From an uncultured Opitutales bacterium (GTDB lineage Bacteria > Verrucomicrobiota > Verrucomicrobiia > Opitutales > Intestinicryptomonadaceae), in NCBI GenBank assembly GCA_900548185.1, contig URJJ01000001.1:1-64000 (forward strand): a stretch of DNA of 64,000 nt. Reading direction: 5' to 3'. The position numbers were made by a program, and so were the translations under genes. Position 1 is the stretch's first letter; each line of letters starts with the position of its first letter. This document shows, piece by piece, positions 26,593 to 35,761 of the stretch. Under the pieces are notes generated by a model. The model saw only the letters and a list, made by a program, of their open reading frames with translations, did not search any database and was not told the origin of the DNA.

Positions 26593-28067
26593 ACTACCCC
26601 ATAATATTCAAGCTGCTGTCGTTTATAACGCTCATAATGGCCCTCGCCTTCGGGGCGTGCACGGCGGTGTCGGCCTATTATTCGGAAAACGCCGTCGAGG
26701 CCGGGGCCTACGAGCCGTGGGTCACCTCAATCGCCATCGCGGTCGTCGCCTCCCTTGTGTTTTACCTTCCGGGCCGGGGGGCGTCGCGTAAGATATTCAA
26801 GAAGGAGGCGATGTGCGTCGTGGGCCTGGGGTGGCTTCTCTGCTCGCTGATAGGGGCGTGCCCGTACTTCATGATTTTAAACTGCGGCTTTTCAAACGCG
26901 TTCTTCGAGTCGGCGAGCGGCTTTACTTCGACGGGCGCCAGCGTGTTCGGCAACGTCGAGGAGTTTCCGAGGAGCGTGCTGTTTTGGAGGGCGCTCACGC
27001 AGTGGATTGGCGGCCTGGGCGTGGTGATACTGTTCGTGGCGGTGCTCTCCTCCCTCGGGGCCGGGGCGAAGGCGATATATTCGAGCGAGTCGAGCCTTGA
27101 GACTTCCTCGCTTGAGCGCGGGAGGCTGAAGAGCGGGATATGGCGGATACTTCGCATATACCTGGCCCTTTCCGCGCTTTGCGCTGCGGCGTTTCTTGCG
27201 GCGGGGCTTCCGGCCTTCGATTCGGTCTGCACAATGATGGCGACGGTTTCGACAGGCGGCTTTTCCGTCAAAAACGCCAGCTTTGCCGCCTATTCAAACA
27301 GGGCTGCGGAGTGGGTCGCCATCCTTTTTATGTTCATAGGCGGGACGAGCTTCGCAGTCCTGCTTGCGGCGGTAAAGCGCGACTTTAAAAGCGTCGCGCG
27401 GAACACGGAGTTCAAGGCTTACGCCGCCATAGTGGCCGCACTGTCGGCTGCCATATTCCTTTCCATATTCAACTATTCGACCCCGAGCGTTTCCGGGGCG
27501 GCGGGAACTTTCACAGACTCTGTCTTCCAGGTCGTCTCAATCCTCACGTCAACCGGCTTTACCAGCGCCGACTACCAGACATGGGCCCCTGTCACGCACG
27601 TCCTAATCCTTTTCATGCTGATTTCGGGGGCCTGCACTGGCTCGACCTCGGGCGGCCTGAAAATCGCAAGGATAGTCGGGGTTTCAAAGATAAGCCTAAA
27701 CGATATTGAAAAATCCTTCCGCCCGAACGTCGTGAGGCCCGTCATGATGAACGGCCGCGCCCTGGGGGATTCGCACGCCCGGGACATGCTGTCATTCACG
27801 GTGCTCTACGCCCTCGTCTCGGTTGCCGCCATGATAATTCTTGCGGCCTTTGAGCGTGAAATGTCGCTGAGCGGGTGCATAAGCGCTGTCATGGCGTGCA
27901 TATCGAACATAGGGCCGGGGTTCAACGAGGTCGGCCCTACAAAAAATTTCGGATTTTTGTCGGACGCGTCAAAAATCATGCTTTCAATTCTCATGGTTAT
28001 GGGAAGGCTTGAACTGTACGCCATACTGGCGCTCTTCATGCCCTCCCTCTGGAAAAGGTTCACCTGA
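26589..28067 (+). CDS. trkH: Trk potassium uptake channel TrkH
   Basis: 492-residue integral membrane protein of the TrkH/TrkG/KtrB superfamily with four pore repeats. The selectivity-filter elements are visible in order: TSTGAS, VSTGGF, TSTGFT and, in the last repeat, CTGSTSGGLK. It forms the K+ pathway gated by TrkA, whose gene it overlaps by ATGA. pdxJ begins 1 base after its stop. Confidence 0.96.
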   Translation: MNYPIIFKLLSFITLIMALAFGACTAVSAYYSENAVEAGAYEPWVTSIAIAVVASLVFYLPGRGASRKIFKKEAMCVVGLGWLLCSLIGACPYFMILNCGFSNAFFESASGFTSTGASVFGNVEEFPRSVLFWRALTQWIGGLGVVILFVAVLSSLGAGAKAIYSSESSLETSSLERGRLKSGIWRILRIYLALSALCAAAFLAAGLPAFDSVCTMMATVSTGGFSVKNASFAAYSNRAAEWVAILFMFIGGTSFAVLLAAVKRDFKSVARNTEFKAYAAIVAALSAAIFLSIFNYSTPSVSGAAGTFTDSVFQVVSILTSTGFTSADYQTWAPVTHVLILFMLISGACTGSTSGGLKIARIVGVSKISLNDIEKSFRPNVVRPVMMNGRALGDSHARDMLSFTVLYALVSVAAMIILAAFEREMSLSGCISAVMACISNIGPGFNEVGPTKNFGFLSDASKIMLSILMVMGRLELYAILALFMPSLWKRFT

Positions 28068-28068
28068 T

Positions 28069-28812
28069 ATGGCAAAACTTGGAGTAAACATAGACCACAG
28101 CGCAACCCTGCGCCAGGCGAGATACCGCGGGGCGGACGCCGCTTCCGGAATAATCGTGGAGCCGGACCCGGTTGAAATCGCCCTGCTTGCCGAGCGGGGC
28201 GGCGCGGATTCCATAACGGCCCACCTGCGCGAGGACAGGCGCCACATAACAGACGCCGACATATTCGCCCTGAGGGCCAATATATCGACAAAGCTGAACA
28301 TGGAGATGGCATGCGCCGAAAGCGTGCTTGAAACGGCCCTTGCCGCCGCCCCCGACTACGCCTGCCTCGTCCCGGAAAACCGCGAGGAGGTCACCACCGA
28401 AGGCGGCCTGGACGTGGCGGGAAATTTCGCAAGGGTTGCGGATACCGTTGCGGCGCTCTCGGCCAGGGGCGTCGTGTGCTCCCTTTTCATCGACCCTGAA
28501 AAGGCCCAGATTGAGCGCGCCGTCGAGGCCGGGGCCCCAGCCGTCGAGCTTCACACGGGCGCCTACGCCAACGCCTGGGGAAACCCTGAGGCGCTTGAGG
28601 CCGAATTTTGCCGCATAAGGGACGCCGCCCTTTTTGCCGCGTCTGCGGGCCTCATCGTGAACGCCGGCCACGGCCTGAACTACCTGAACGTCTCGCGCAT
28701 CGCCGCAATCGGGGTATTCGGAGAGCTGAACATAGGCCACACCATAATTGCGCGGGCGCTCTCGTGCGGGATTGAGCGGGCCGTTTCGGAGATGAAGGGA
28801 CTCGTTTCATGA
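28069..28812 (+). CDS. pdxJ: pyridoxine 5'-phosphate synthase
   Basis: 247-residue TIM-barrel PdxJ, condensing 1-deoxyxylulose-5-phosphate with 3-amino-1-hydroxyacetone phosphate to pyridoxine 5'-phosphate. Motifs: LGVNIDHSATLRQARY, ADSITAHLREDRRHI, NMEMA, and the phosphate-binding end NAGHGLNYLNV. ATG 28069 is right after the trkH stop. It overlaps acpS by ATGA; the pdxJ-acpS order is common in bacteria. Confidence 0.97.
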   Translation: MAKLGVNIDHSATLRQARYRGADAASGIIVEPDPVEIALLAERGGADSITAHLREDRRHITDADIFALRANISTKLNMEMACAESVLETALAAAPDYACLVPENREEVTTEGGLDVAGNFARVADTVAALSARGVVCSLFIDPEKAQIERAVEAGAPAVELHTGAYANAWGNPEALEAEFCRIRDAALFAASAGLIVNAGHGLNYLNVSRIAAIGVFGELNIGHTIIARALSCGIERAVSEMKGLVS

Positions 28813-29204
28813 ATGGGCCGGGCGGCGCCGTCGGCATCGGCACGGACCTTGTCGATGTGGCCAGGATTGCCTCGATGCGCGAACGCCACGGGGACTCTTT
28901 CCTGAATCGGGTGTTTTGCGATTTTGAGCTTGAGGCGTGCCTCGGCCGGGGGGCTTCGGCGGACATGCGCCTCGCGGCCCGCTTTGCCGCAAAGGAGGCC
29001 GTCGTCAAGGCTTTGGGCACGGGCTTTTCGGGCGATATAACGATGAGGAGCGTGGGAGTCCGCAACCTTGAAAGCGGGGCGCCCGAGGCCGTTTTGGACG
29101 CCGCCGCGTCCGCCCGCCTGCGCGAAATCGGGGGGACGCGCGTCCTTATCAGCCTCTCGCACCTGAAGAGCTACGCCCAGGCCGTGGCAATCGCTGTGAA
29201 GTGA
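28809..29204 (+). CDS. acpS: holo-[acyl-carrier-protein] synthase
   Basis: 131 residues. AcpS transfers phosphopantetheine from CoA to acyl carrier protein. The Mg-binding start GIGTDLVDVARI and the catalytic-basic block RFAAKEAVVKALGTG are canonical; the tail LISLSHLKSYAQAVAIAV matches the trimer-interface strand. Translationally coupled to pdxJ and followed after 1 base by nnr. Confidence 0.96.
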   Translation: MNGPGGAVGIGTDLVDVARIASMRERHGDSFLNRVFCDFELEACLGRGASADMRLAARFAAKEAVVKALGTGFSGDITMRSVGVRNLESGAPEAVLDAAASARLREIGGTRVLISLSHLKSYAQAVAIAVK

Positions 29205-29205
29205 C

Positions 29206-30717
29206 ATGGAAAACTATTGCGACGACATACTCGACTGCGAATCCTCCGCCGCCTATGAGCGTTCGCTCTTTGCAGGCGACCCCCGCGCCGCGCTGCGCGC
29301 CATGGATTCCGCCGGGCGCAAGACCGCCCGCGCCATCCTCTCTGAATTCGGCCCCGCGCTGGGCGGCGCACCCGAGGTGCTTGCACTCGTAGGCTCCGGA
29401 CACAACGGCGGGGACGCCGCGAGGGCGGCCCTGGAAATCCTTGAAGCGCTCTCCGGCGCGTCGATTTCGGTGTTCGCCCCCGGAGGTTTCGGAGCCATGA
29501 AGCCCAACACGGCGTTTTTTGCGGGCCGCCTGATGTCTTCCTGCGGGCGCGTGCGCGAGGTCGGGGAGGGCGGGTTTCCGGGCCGGTGCGGGCTCGTTTT
29601 GGAGGGTCTTGCGGGGATGTGTTTCAAGCCTCCCATGCGCGGCGGCATGGAGCGGGCTGTCGCCCTGGCAAATTCCGTGCAGGCCCGCGTAAAGGCGTCG
29701 ATTGACCTCCCCGCCGGGGTCGGTGATTTTCCGCCGTCTTCGGCCTTCCGCGCAGATGTAACCTACATGACGGGAATCGCCAAGGCTGCGGCGTTTAAGC
29801 CTGAAAACCGGGAGTTCGTCGGCCGCCTAAGGTATGTGGACCTCGGGTTCTTTCCGGAGGGTGCGCCGCGCGGGGAAAGGGCGGTCGTATCAGGCAGGGT
29901 TCTCGAGCCGCTCAGGCTCCTCCGCCGCGCCGAGACCGACAAGCGCTCCTACGGGCACCTCTTCATTTTTGCAGGATCTTCCAACTATCCCGGCGCCGCC
30001 CTGATGAACGCAAAGGCCGCCCTGCGCAGCGGCGTCGGCCTTGTGAGCGCGTTCGTCCCGGAGAGGTTCGCCTGCCAGCTTGCCGCAGCCGAGCCTGCTT
30101 GCATATGGATACCCTGTCCGGAGGACGAAAGCGGCGGCCTTTCGCTTGAAACGTTTTCGCTGTTCAGGGGCGTATGCGGGGCCGAGAGCGCGGTTCTGGC
30201 GGGTTCCGGAATGGGAAAATCCGCCGAGAGCGCGGCCCTCGTTTCGGAGATTATAAAAAACACCGCCGCCCCCGTCGTGCTGGACGCGGACGCGATAAGG
30301 CCGTCGGTGCTGGATGCCGCCCCACGGGACAAAATCCTCATAACCCCCCATGCCGGGGAGTTTTTGCGCATATCCGGGGGGCTTTCCGACGCGGACCTCT
30401 CCGCAATGTGCCGCTCAAGGGGCGTTGCTGCGCTCCTGAAGGGGCCGTTTTCCAGAATATGCGACGGCGGGGGGATCGCCTTCAACGTTTCGGGCGGCCC
30501 GATGCTTTCCCGCGCGGGCAGCGGAGACGTGCTTGCGGGGCTCGCCGCCGGATTCCTCGCGCGCCGGGACCTCGGCTTTTCGCGCTTCGACGCCGCATGC
30601 GCGGCTGCGCGCCTCCTTGGGTGCGCGGCGGAAAAGGCCTTCGCCGAATGCGGCGAGACCGCCTACGCCACTTCAGACATCTTCCCGTTCATAAAAAAGG
30701 CCCTTGCCGATGACTGA
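29206..30717 (+). CDS. nnr: bifunctional NAD(P)HX epimerase/dehydratase
   Basis: 503 residues, repairing hydrated NADH/NADPH. The N-terminal NnrE half (about 1-225) has SGHNGGDAARAA, where most homologues read GNNGGDG, and IDLPAGV in place of DIPSG. The C-terminal NnrD half (about 245-500) has FAGSSNYPGAALMNAKAALRSGVGLV, LDADAI, ITPHAGEF and the ATP-site GGPMLSRAGSGDVLAG. The dehydratase half looks intact; the epimerase half is divergent at the substrate loop. It overlaps dprA by 8 bases. Confidence 0.93.
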   Translation: MENYCDDILDCESSAAYERSLFAGDPRAALRAMDSAGRKTARAILSEFGPALGGAPEVLALVGSGHNGGDAARAALEILEALSGASISVFAPGGFGAMKPNTAFFAGRLMSSCGRVREVGEGGFPGRCGLVLEGLAGMCFKPPMRGGMERAVALANSVQARVKASIDLPAGVGDFPPSSAFRADVTYMTGIAKAAAFKPENREFVGRLRYVDLGFFPEGAPRGERAVVSGRVLEPLRLLRRAETDKRSYGHLFIFAGSSNYPGAALMNAKAALRSGVGLVSAFVPERFACQLAAAEPACIWIPCPEDESGGLSLETFSLFRGVCGAESAVLAGSGMGKSAESAALVSEIIKNTAAPVVLDADAIRPSVLDAAPRDKILITPHAGEFLRISGGLSDADLSAMCRSRGVAALLKGPFSRICDGGGIAFNVSGGPMLSRAGSGDVLAGLAAGFLARRDLGFSRFDAACAAARLLGCAAEKAFAECGETAYATSDIFPFIKKALADD

Positions 30718-31825
30718 CATTGCAGAAAGCTACATGCGCCTCGCGCTCATACCGAATGTGGGGGCCGCGACGGTGCGCAAGCTCATCGCCCGTTTCGGGT
30801 CGCCCGTCGAAGCCCTGCGCGCCTCGCGCCGCGACCTCATGTCCCTCGACAGGGTAGGCGCGAAAATCGCCGACGCCTTCGTTGCAGGCAGGGATTCAGT
30901 TGACGTGGACGCGGTGAAGGCAAAGCTCAAGTCGTTCGGCGCGGACTACGTGTGCATCGACGACGACCGCTATCCGAGGCTGCTGCGCAACGTCTATGAC
31001 GCGCCCGTCGGCCTGTACGTCGCAGGTTCCGCAGACCTGAACGCGCCGTCTGTCGCGATAGTCGGGTGCAGGAATTGCAGCGTTTACGGGCAGTCCGTTG
31101 CGCGCCGGTTTGCGGCCGGCCTCGGGCGCATGGGCATTGTGGTTGCAAGCGGCATGGCGCGCGGGATAGACTCGGCCGCCCATTGGGGCGCGATAGAGGC
31201 GGGCGCCGCCACCGTGGCCGTGCTCGGATGCGGCATAGACATCGTATATCCGCCCGAGAACGTCGATCTTTACCGGAGGATAATCGCTTCGGGCGCCGTC
31301 ATTTCCGAATACCCGTTCGGCATGCGCGCCGACCGCCAGACTTTCCCCATGCGCAACAGGATTATCGCCGGCATGACGTGCGCAACGGTGCTCGTCGAAA
31401 GCGACGTGCGCGGCGGCGGGATGATAACGGCGAGGCTTGCGTGCGACTTCGGCAGGGACGTATTCGCCGTTCCCGGCAGGATAGACCAGTCCACGAGCGC
31501 CGGATGCCACCTTATGATACGCGAAGGCGCGCGCCTTGCGGCCTGCGTCGAGGACATCGCGGAAGAAATGGGCTATTCTGGCCAGTTTGAAATCAAGTTT
31601 GAAGGCGGGGAGCCTTCCCGTTCGGACGCTCCCTGCGCGCTGGAGCTTGACGGGGACGAGGCGGCGGCATATTCGGCGCTCGCCTCCGGCGACGCGCTGT
31701 CGCCCGACGCAATTTCCGAGCGCGCAGGTCTGGCAATTCCGCGCGTTCTTTCCGCGCTTCTTATGCTTGAGCTTAAAAAGCTTGTCGCAAAGCGGACAGA
31801 CGGGCGGTATGAAAAGCGGCTCTGA
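30710..31825 (+). CDS. dprA: DNA-processing protein DprA
   Basis: 371 residues. DprA loads RecA on incoming single strands during natural transformation. An N-terminal helix-hairpin-helix region (1-60) is followed by the Rossmann-like core, with IVGCRNCSVYGQ, ASGMARGIDSAAHWGA, PMRNRIIAGM, ESDVRGGGMITARLACDFGRDVFAVPG, and a C-terminal winged helix (about 300-371). ATG 30710 preferred over TTG 30704. Last gene of the trkA operon; a terminator follows. Presence alone does not prove competence. Confidence 0.95.
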   Translation: MTDIAESYMRLALIPNVGAATVRKLIARFGSPVEALRASRRDLMSLDRVGAKIADAFVAGRDSVDVDAVKAKLKSFGADYVCIDDDRYPRLLRNVYDAPVGLYVAGSADLNAPSVAIVGCRNCSVYGQSVARRFAAGLGRMGIVVASGMARGIDSAAHWGAIEAGAATVAVLGCGIDIVYPPENVDLYRRIIASGAVISEYPFGMRADRQTFPMRNRIIAGMTCATVLVESDVRGGGMITARLACDFGRDVFAVPGRIDQSTSAGCHLMIREGARLAACVEDIAEEMGYSGQFEIKFEGGEPSRSDAPCALELDGDEAAAYSALASGDALSPDAISERAGLAIPRVLSALLMLELKKLVAKRTDGRYEKRL

Positions 31826-31854
31826 CGCCCCGCGCGGTTTATTGCGCTGCGGCT

Positions 31855-31884
31855 CCCCGGGCGCCTGCCTGGGGTGCATTTTTT
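31855..31884 (+). terminator. terminator of the trkA-dprA operon
   Basis: CCCC-g-GGC / GCC-t-GGGG stem with a GCCT loop, then TGCA and T6 (31879-31884), 30 bases after the dprA stop. Confidence 0.7.
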
Positions 31885-32256
31885 GCAAAGAGCCTTTGAT
31901 TGCAGCCTTCTTAAATGCCGGGGTAGATTCATGCGCCTTATGCCTTAAAAAAACGTAAAACGCATGCTCGGGAAAGATTGAATAATTACCGCTGCAATTC
32001 CCGCGCCTCTCCAAAATCGGCATCTGGCAGGCTGGGGGGATTTTCCTTGCATTGGGGCCGCGCGGGCTTTGAAGGAGTCTTGCCTGCCGGGATTTTTTCC
32101 GCCGGATATTTCCGCCAAAACCCGCGTCTTTCGGCTTTTCGCCCGGGCGCATTCACAGACTCCGGAACCGGGGCGCAGGCAGGACAGCCCGCACGGGGGC
32201 GGAGTTCGGGCGCCTTTTAGGAAATGTGCGCAAAACAGGTTGCGGCTCATCCCGCG

Positions 32257-32293
32257 TAAAAAAATCCGGCGGAAACGCTGCCCGCCGGATTTT
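32257..32293. terminator. strong bidirectional intrinsic terminator
   Basis: AAAATCCGGCGG (32261-32272) and CCGCCGGATTTT (32282-32293) form a perfect 12-bp stem with a 9-base loop. The A-run in front makes a T7-type tract on the minus strand, ending the aldolase transcript. Confidence 0.92.
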
Positions 32294-32316
32294 GTATCCG
32301 CGCAATGCTCAGGGCG

Positions 32317-33306
32317 TCAGGCTTCGCCCGGGGAGGTCATGCGGTCGTAGAACTCGCATATGTCCCCGCGCTTTTCCGCCTCCTGGAAGGCCATCGCGGG
32401 CCGGGGATGCTCGTTTAGGAAGCCCGTTATCATGTAGGAGTGGGCAAATCCCCAGCCGAGCTTTTCGCGCATGGGCTCTATGTGGTCCTGGGCGCATTTG
32501 AGCACGGGGCGTATGTTCCTGCCGATGTAGCCCATGAGAAGCTCGAGCGGGCAGTTCCCCGCGCCGCGCCCGAGGCCGGACACCGTGGCGTCGATGAAGT
32601 CAACGCCGCAGTCGACCGCCTCGATGGTCTTTGCGAAGGCTAGCTGGAGGTTGTTGTGGGCGTGGAAGCCTATCTTTTTGCCGGCGTCTGCGAGCGAGCG
32701 GCGGTATTTTGTCATGAGGTAGCGGACGCTGTCGCAGTAGAGGGAGCCGAATGAATCCATGAGGTATATCGTGTCGGCCTCGGACGCGCTCAGGATTTCG
32801 AGGTCCCGGCTGAGTTCGCTTTCCTTTAGCGTGCATATGGCCATGAGGTTCAGCGACGCCTCGTAGCCCTTGTCCTTGGCGTCCTTTACCATGTCGAGGG
32901 CCAGGGGTATCTGGTGGCTGTAACAGGCGACGCGGATGAGGTCCAGCGGGCTTTCGGACTTTTTAAGGATGTCGGTCTTGTAGTCGCTTTTTTCGGCGTC
33001 TGCCATGGCGGAAAGTTTGACCGGGCGGGGTGTGTCGCCTATTATCCGAAGGATGTCGGATTCGTCGCAGAACCTCCATGCGCCGTATTTGTCCCGGGAG
33101 AAGAGCCTCTTTGAATTCTTGAAGCCTATCTCCATGTAGTCCGCGCCGGAGTCTGCGCAGCAGTCGTAAACCGCGCGCACTGCGGCGTCGGAAAAGCGGC
33201 TGTCGTTCATGAGGCCGCCGTCCCTGATTGTGCAGTCGAGGACTTTCAGTTCGCTTTTGCGGTCGCAATTTGCGCCGCTTAAACCGTTGTTTTTTTTCTG
33301 CTTCAT
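32317..33306 (-). CDS. HMGL-like (DRE-TIM) aldolase
   Basis: 329 residues of the pyruvate-carboxyltransferase/HMG-CoA lyase superfamily, metal-dependent TIM barrels making or breaking C-C bonds next to a keto acid. LKVLDCTIRDGG near residue 20 is the DxTxRDG start. GADYMEIGFKNS, YLMDSFGSLY and the metal ligands in GFHAHNNLQLAFAKTIEAVDCGVDFIDATVSGLGRGAGN are all present. It most resembles the 4-hydroxy-2-oxovalerate aldolase type, but the substrate is open. ATG 33306 is taken as the start because the upstream open frame runs through a terminator hairpin. A long leader precedes it. Confidence 0.85.
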   Translation of the reverse strand: MKQKKNNGLSGANCDRKSELKVLDCTIRDGGLMNDSRFSDAAVRAVYDCCADSGADYMEIGFKNSKRLFSRDKYGAWRFCDESDILRIIGDTPRPVKLSAMADAEKSDYKTDILKKSESPLDLIRVACYSHQIPLALDMVKDAKDKGYEASLNLMAICTLKESELSRDLEILSASEADTIYLMDSFGSLYCDSVRYLMTKYRRSLADAGKKIGFHAHNNLQLAFAKTIEAVDCGVDFIDATVSGLGRGAGNCPLELLMGYIGRNIRPVLKCAQDHIEPMREKLGWGFAHSYMITGFLNEHPRPAMAFQEAEKRGDICEFYDRMTSPGEA

Positions 33307-33349
33307 ATGTTTTGGTCTGTAAAAATTTTCTTGGGTGGAGCCCGTAAAA

Positions 33350-33382
33350 CAAAAAACCCGAACCGCTTTTTTGCGTTCGGGT
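33350..33382 (-). terminator. attenuator-like terminator in the aldolase leader
   Basis: On the minus strand, ACCCGAA-CGC pairs with GCG-(G)-TTCGGGT (one bulged base) around an A6 loop and is followed at once by a T-run. It lies 50 bases upstream of the aldolase ATG, with no leftward gene before it, so it probably ends a leader RNA. Confidence 0.7.
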
Positions 33383-33419
33383 GGTCTTGTGCTGTGCTTT
33401 TTGTTCACATGTACGCGCG

Positions 33420-33427
33420 CCAAACGC
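33420..33427 (-). promoter_or_regulatory. candidate antiterminator strand
   Basis: Minus-strand GCGTTTGG can pair over 8 bases (one G-U) with CCGAACGC, the 5' arm of the terminator at 33373-33380. This would exclude the terminator fold. Confidence 0.35.
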
Positions 33428-33804
33428 TAGACTGCGGCCTTTCCGTAGTAAAAATAAAAAAAGAAATAGGCGAACCATGCGCGCGCAAAAGACGTCCGGG
33501 TCTGCGTGGGGCCGGAGAGGTTTGCTGCGCTTGGGATTTGGCGTTTCATGTTTATACGTTTTTTAAAAACGGCCTTTTCCCCGCTTTTGTCAAGGGATTT
33601 TAAAAATTTTTTTGGCCTTGCCTGGATTGCGGCGCGGATGCGGATTTCGGGATGAAACCCTCCGCCGCGGGGGCCCTAACGCCGCCCGCAAACCCGCGCC
33701 ATCCGGCTTTCCGCTTTTTTTTCGCGTTCCAATCCCCGCGCGTTTTGCGTTCTTGCGGGGCGATAGTTCTTGCCCGCGCCGCGCGGAAATGGCATAACAG
33801 AGCC

Positions 33805-34632
33805 ATGAAAAGGTTTTTTGTTTTTCTCGCCGCCGCAGCCGCCGCATTGTCGGCCTTCGCCGGGGGCGGGCAGGTGCGCAGGCTGGACGTTGAAAGCGGG
33901 GCGATGGGCAGGGACATCCCGAACATCGTCGTCCTTCCGGAGGGATGCGAAACTTCGGGGCGTGAATATCCGGCGCTTTACCTTCTGCACGGCGCCGGCG
34001 CGAATTTCAGGGCCTGGCTCGACATCCGCCCGGACCTGCCCGAACTGGCCACCCGCCACGGCGTCATATTCGTCCTGCCCGACGGGGAAAATTCGTGGTA
34101 TGTTGACAGCCCCGCAAAGGCGGAAAGCCGCTTTCAGGAATATTTGACAAACGAGCTTCCCGGCATAGTGGACAGGATATTCCCGACGCGCAAATCCCCC
34201 AAGGGCAGGGCGGTTGCGGGCCTCAGCATGGGCGGCCACGGGGCGATGTGGCTTGCGATGAACCGTCCCGACGTGTTCGGCGCGGCGGGCTCCATGAGCG
34301 GCGCCCTCGACATCACTGCGATTCCGAAAAGCGGCAAAAAGGCGGAAATATTCGGCCCCATCGACGAAAACCCCGGGCTGTGGGACTCCTTTTCAATCCT
34401 TAAAAACGCGGAGCGCCTCGCCGCTTCCGGCGTCGCAGTCTCTGCGGACTGCGGGACGGACGATTCGTTTATCGGCATGAACCGCGCCTTCCACCTGCGC
34501 CTCCTGAAGCTCGGAGTCCCGCACGACTATTCCGAGCGGCCCGGCGGCCACGACAACGCCTATTGGGCGCGCGCGCTTCCCTTCCAGCTCGAGTTTTTCA
34601 GCGGATTCTTCTCCTCTGAAACCTCGCGCTAG
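33805..34632 (+). CDS. secreted CE1/esterase D-like esterase A
   Basis: 275 residues with a signal peptide (MKRFFVFLAAAAAALSAFA). Alpha/beta hydrolase of the esterase D/CE1 type: YLLHGAGANFRAW, VLPDGENSWYVDSP, nucleophile elbow GLSMGG with Ser141, the aspartate in DCGTDD and the histidine in PGGHDN. CE1 relatives remove acetyl or feruloyl groups from plant polysaccharides or act on S-formylglutathione; export argues for polysaccharide or small secreted esters. The upstream-open frame is ignored because it would bury the signal. A close paralogue follows 52 bases downstream. Confidence 0.88.
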   Translation: MKRFFVFLAAAAAALSAFAGGGQVRRLDVESGAMGRDIPNIVVLPEGCETSGREYPALYLLHGAGANFRAWLDIRPDLPELATRHGVIFVLPDGENSWYVDSPAKAESRFQEYLTNELPGIVDRIFPTRKSPKGRAVAGLSMGGHGAMWLAMNRPDVFGAAGSMSGALDITAIPKSGKKAEIFGPIDENPGLWDSFSILKNAERLAASGVAVSADCGTDDSFIGMNRAFHLRLLKLGVPHDYSERPGGHDNAYWARALPFQLEFFSGFFSSETSR

Positions 34633-34684
34633 GCCGGGCTTTGGGCTTGCAAATCCGGAGGCGTTCGGCAAGCATGCCGCGAAT

Positions 34685-35503
34685 ATGAAACTATTTTCCA
34701 GACAGGCGTTCTGCGCCGTTTTGTTTTTTGCCTGCGCCGCGCTTTTTGCGCGCGCGCCGGAGCTTGTAAAGGTCAAGAGCCCCTCCATGGGCGTCGAAGT
34801 CTCGAACATAGTCGTCCTTCCCGACTCCTATCCGGACGGCGCGGCGGAGTATCCCGTGATATACCTTCTGCACGGCTACGGCGGGGACCACAGGATGTGG
34901 ACTGCCATGCGCCCCGACCTCCCGGAGGTCGCCTCGGAAAAAAACGTGATTTTTGTGATGCCCGACGGCGGGACGAGCTGGTACTGGGACAGCCCCAAAA
35001 ATCCCGCCCTCAAGTACGAAACCTACGTGGCAGGCGAACTTGTGCCCTTTGTCGATTCAAAATATAAGACCGTGAAGTCCCCCAAGGGCAGGGCGATTGC
35101 GGGGCTAAGCATGGGCGGCCACGGTGCGCTTTGGCTTGCGATAAACCATCCAGACGTGTTCGGCGCGGCGGGCTCCATGAGCGGAGGCGTCGATATAAGG
35201 CCCTTCCCGAACAACTGGGACATGGCAAAGAGCCTCGGCGACTACGCTTCAAACCCCGAAATATGGGATTCCCACACGGTAATTGAGGCGCTCTCCAAAA
35301 TCCGGCCCGGCTCCCCCGCAATAATCATAGACTGCGGGACTTCCGACTTCTTCTACCGCGTGAACGAAAAGCTCCACGAGAAGCTTCTCTACATGAATAT
35401 CCCCCACGACTACATTACCCGCCCCGGCGCCCACAACGGCGACTACTGGAAAAACGCCGTGGACTACCAGATAATGTTTTTCGACAAATTCTTCCGCAAA
35501 TAG
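34685..35503 (+). CDS. secreted CE1/esterase D-like esterase B
   Basis: 272 residues, tandem paralogue of the preceding esterase: signal peptide MKLFSRQAFCAVLFFACAALFA, YLLHGYGGDHRMW, VMPDGGTSWYWDSP, GLSMGGHGALWLAI with Ser142, DCGTSD, PGAHNG. The two share long identical blocks around the nucleophile and the SPKGRA element. Likely co-transcribed, with different substrate loops after the nucleophile (KSGKKAEIFG versus NNWDMAKSLG). Confidence 0.9.
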   Translation: MKLFSRQAFCAVLFFACAALFARAPELVKVKSPSMGVEVSNIVVLPDSYPDGAAEYPVIYLLHGYGGDHRMWTAMRPDLPEVASEKNVIFVMPDGGTSWYWDSPKNPALKYETYVAGELVPFVDSKYKTVKSPKGRAIAGLSMGGHGALWLAINHPDVFGAAGSMSGGVDIRPFPNNWDMAKSLGDYASNPEIWDSHTVIEALSKIRPGSPAIIIDCGTSDFFYRVNEKLHEKLLYMNIPHDYITRPGAHNGDYWKNAVDYQIMFFDKFFRK

Positions 35504-35761
35504 CGCCTTTTGGCGCCCCTGCGGATTTTCTTTACAATAACGCGCAGTGCAAATTGTCCTATATTCGGTTCTCATGGATTTAGGACTTTGCCTGCGCGTT
35601 TTTTGTCTTTCCTCTACTTTCGGTGCCGCGCCAGCCTCATTCCGCCGCCCTTGAAAACGGGCTTTGGGGAATTGCCGCAGAGTCCGCGGTCGCCGATTTG
35701 TTGGGAAGCGGTGCGGGCCTTTGAGAGTTCATCTGGGGCGGGGGGCTTTTTAGCGGGCTTC

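Larger units (their letters stand above)
31826..32316. other. intergenic stretch between convergent transcripts
   Basis: 491 bases between dprA and the leftward aldolase. It holds two hairpin terminators (31855-31884 and 32257-32293) and no frame with protein-like composition. No RNA gene was recognised. Confidence 0.6.
33307..33804. other. divergent spacer holding an aldolase leader region
   Basis: 498 bases between the aldolase (-) and the first esterase (+). The leftward half contains a terminator hairpin 50 bases before the aldolase start and an upstream sequence able to pair with it. On the minus strand a perfect TTGACA lies at 33594-33589, without an obvious -10 at standard spacing. 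No protein gene seen. Confidence 0.45.
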
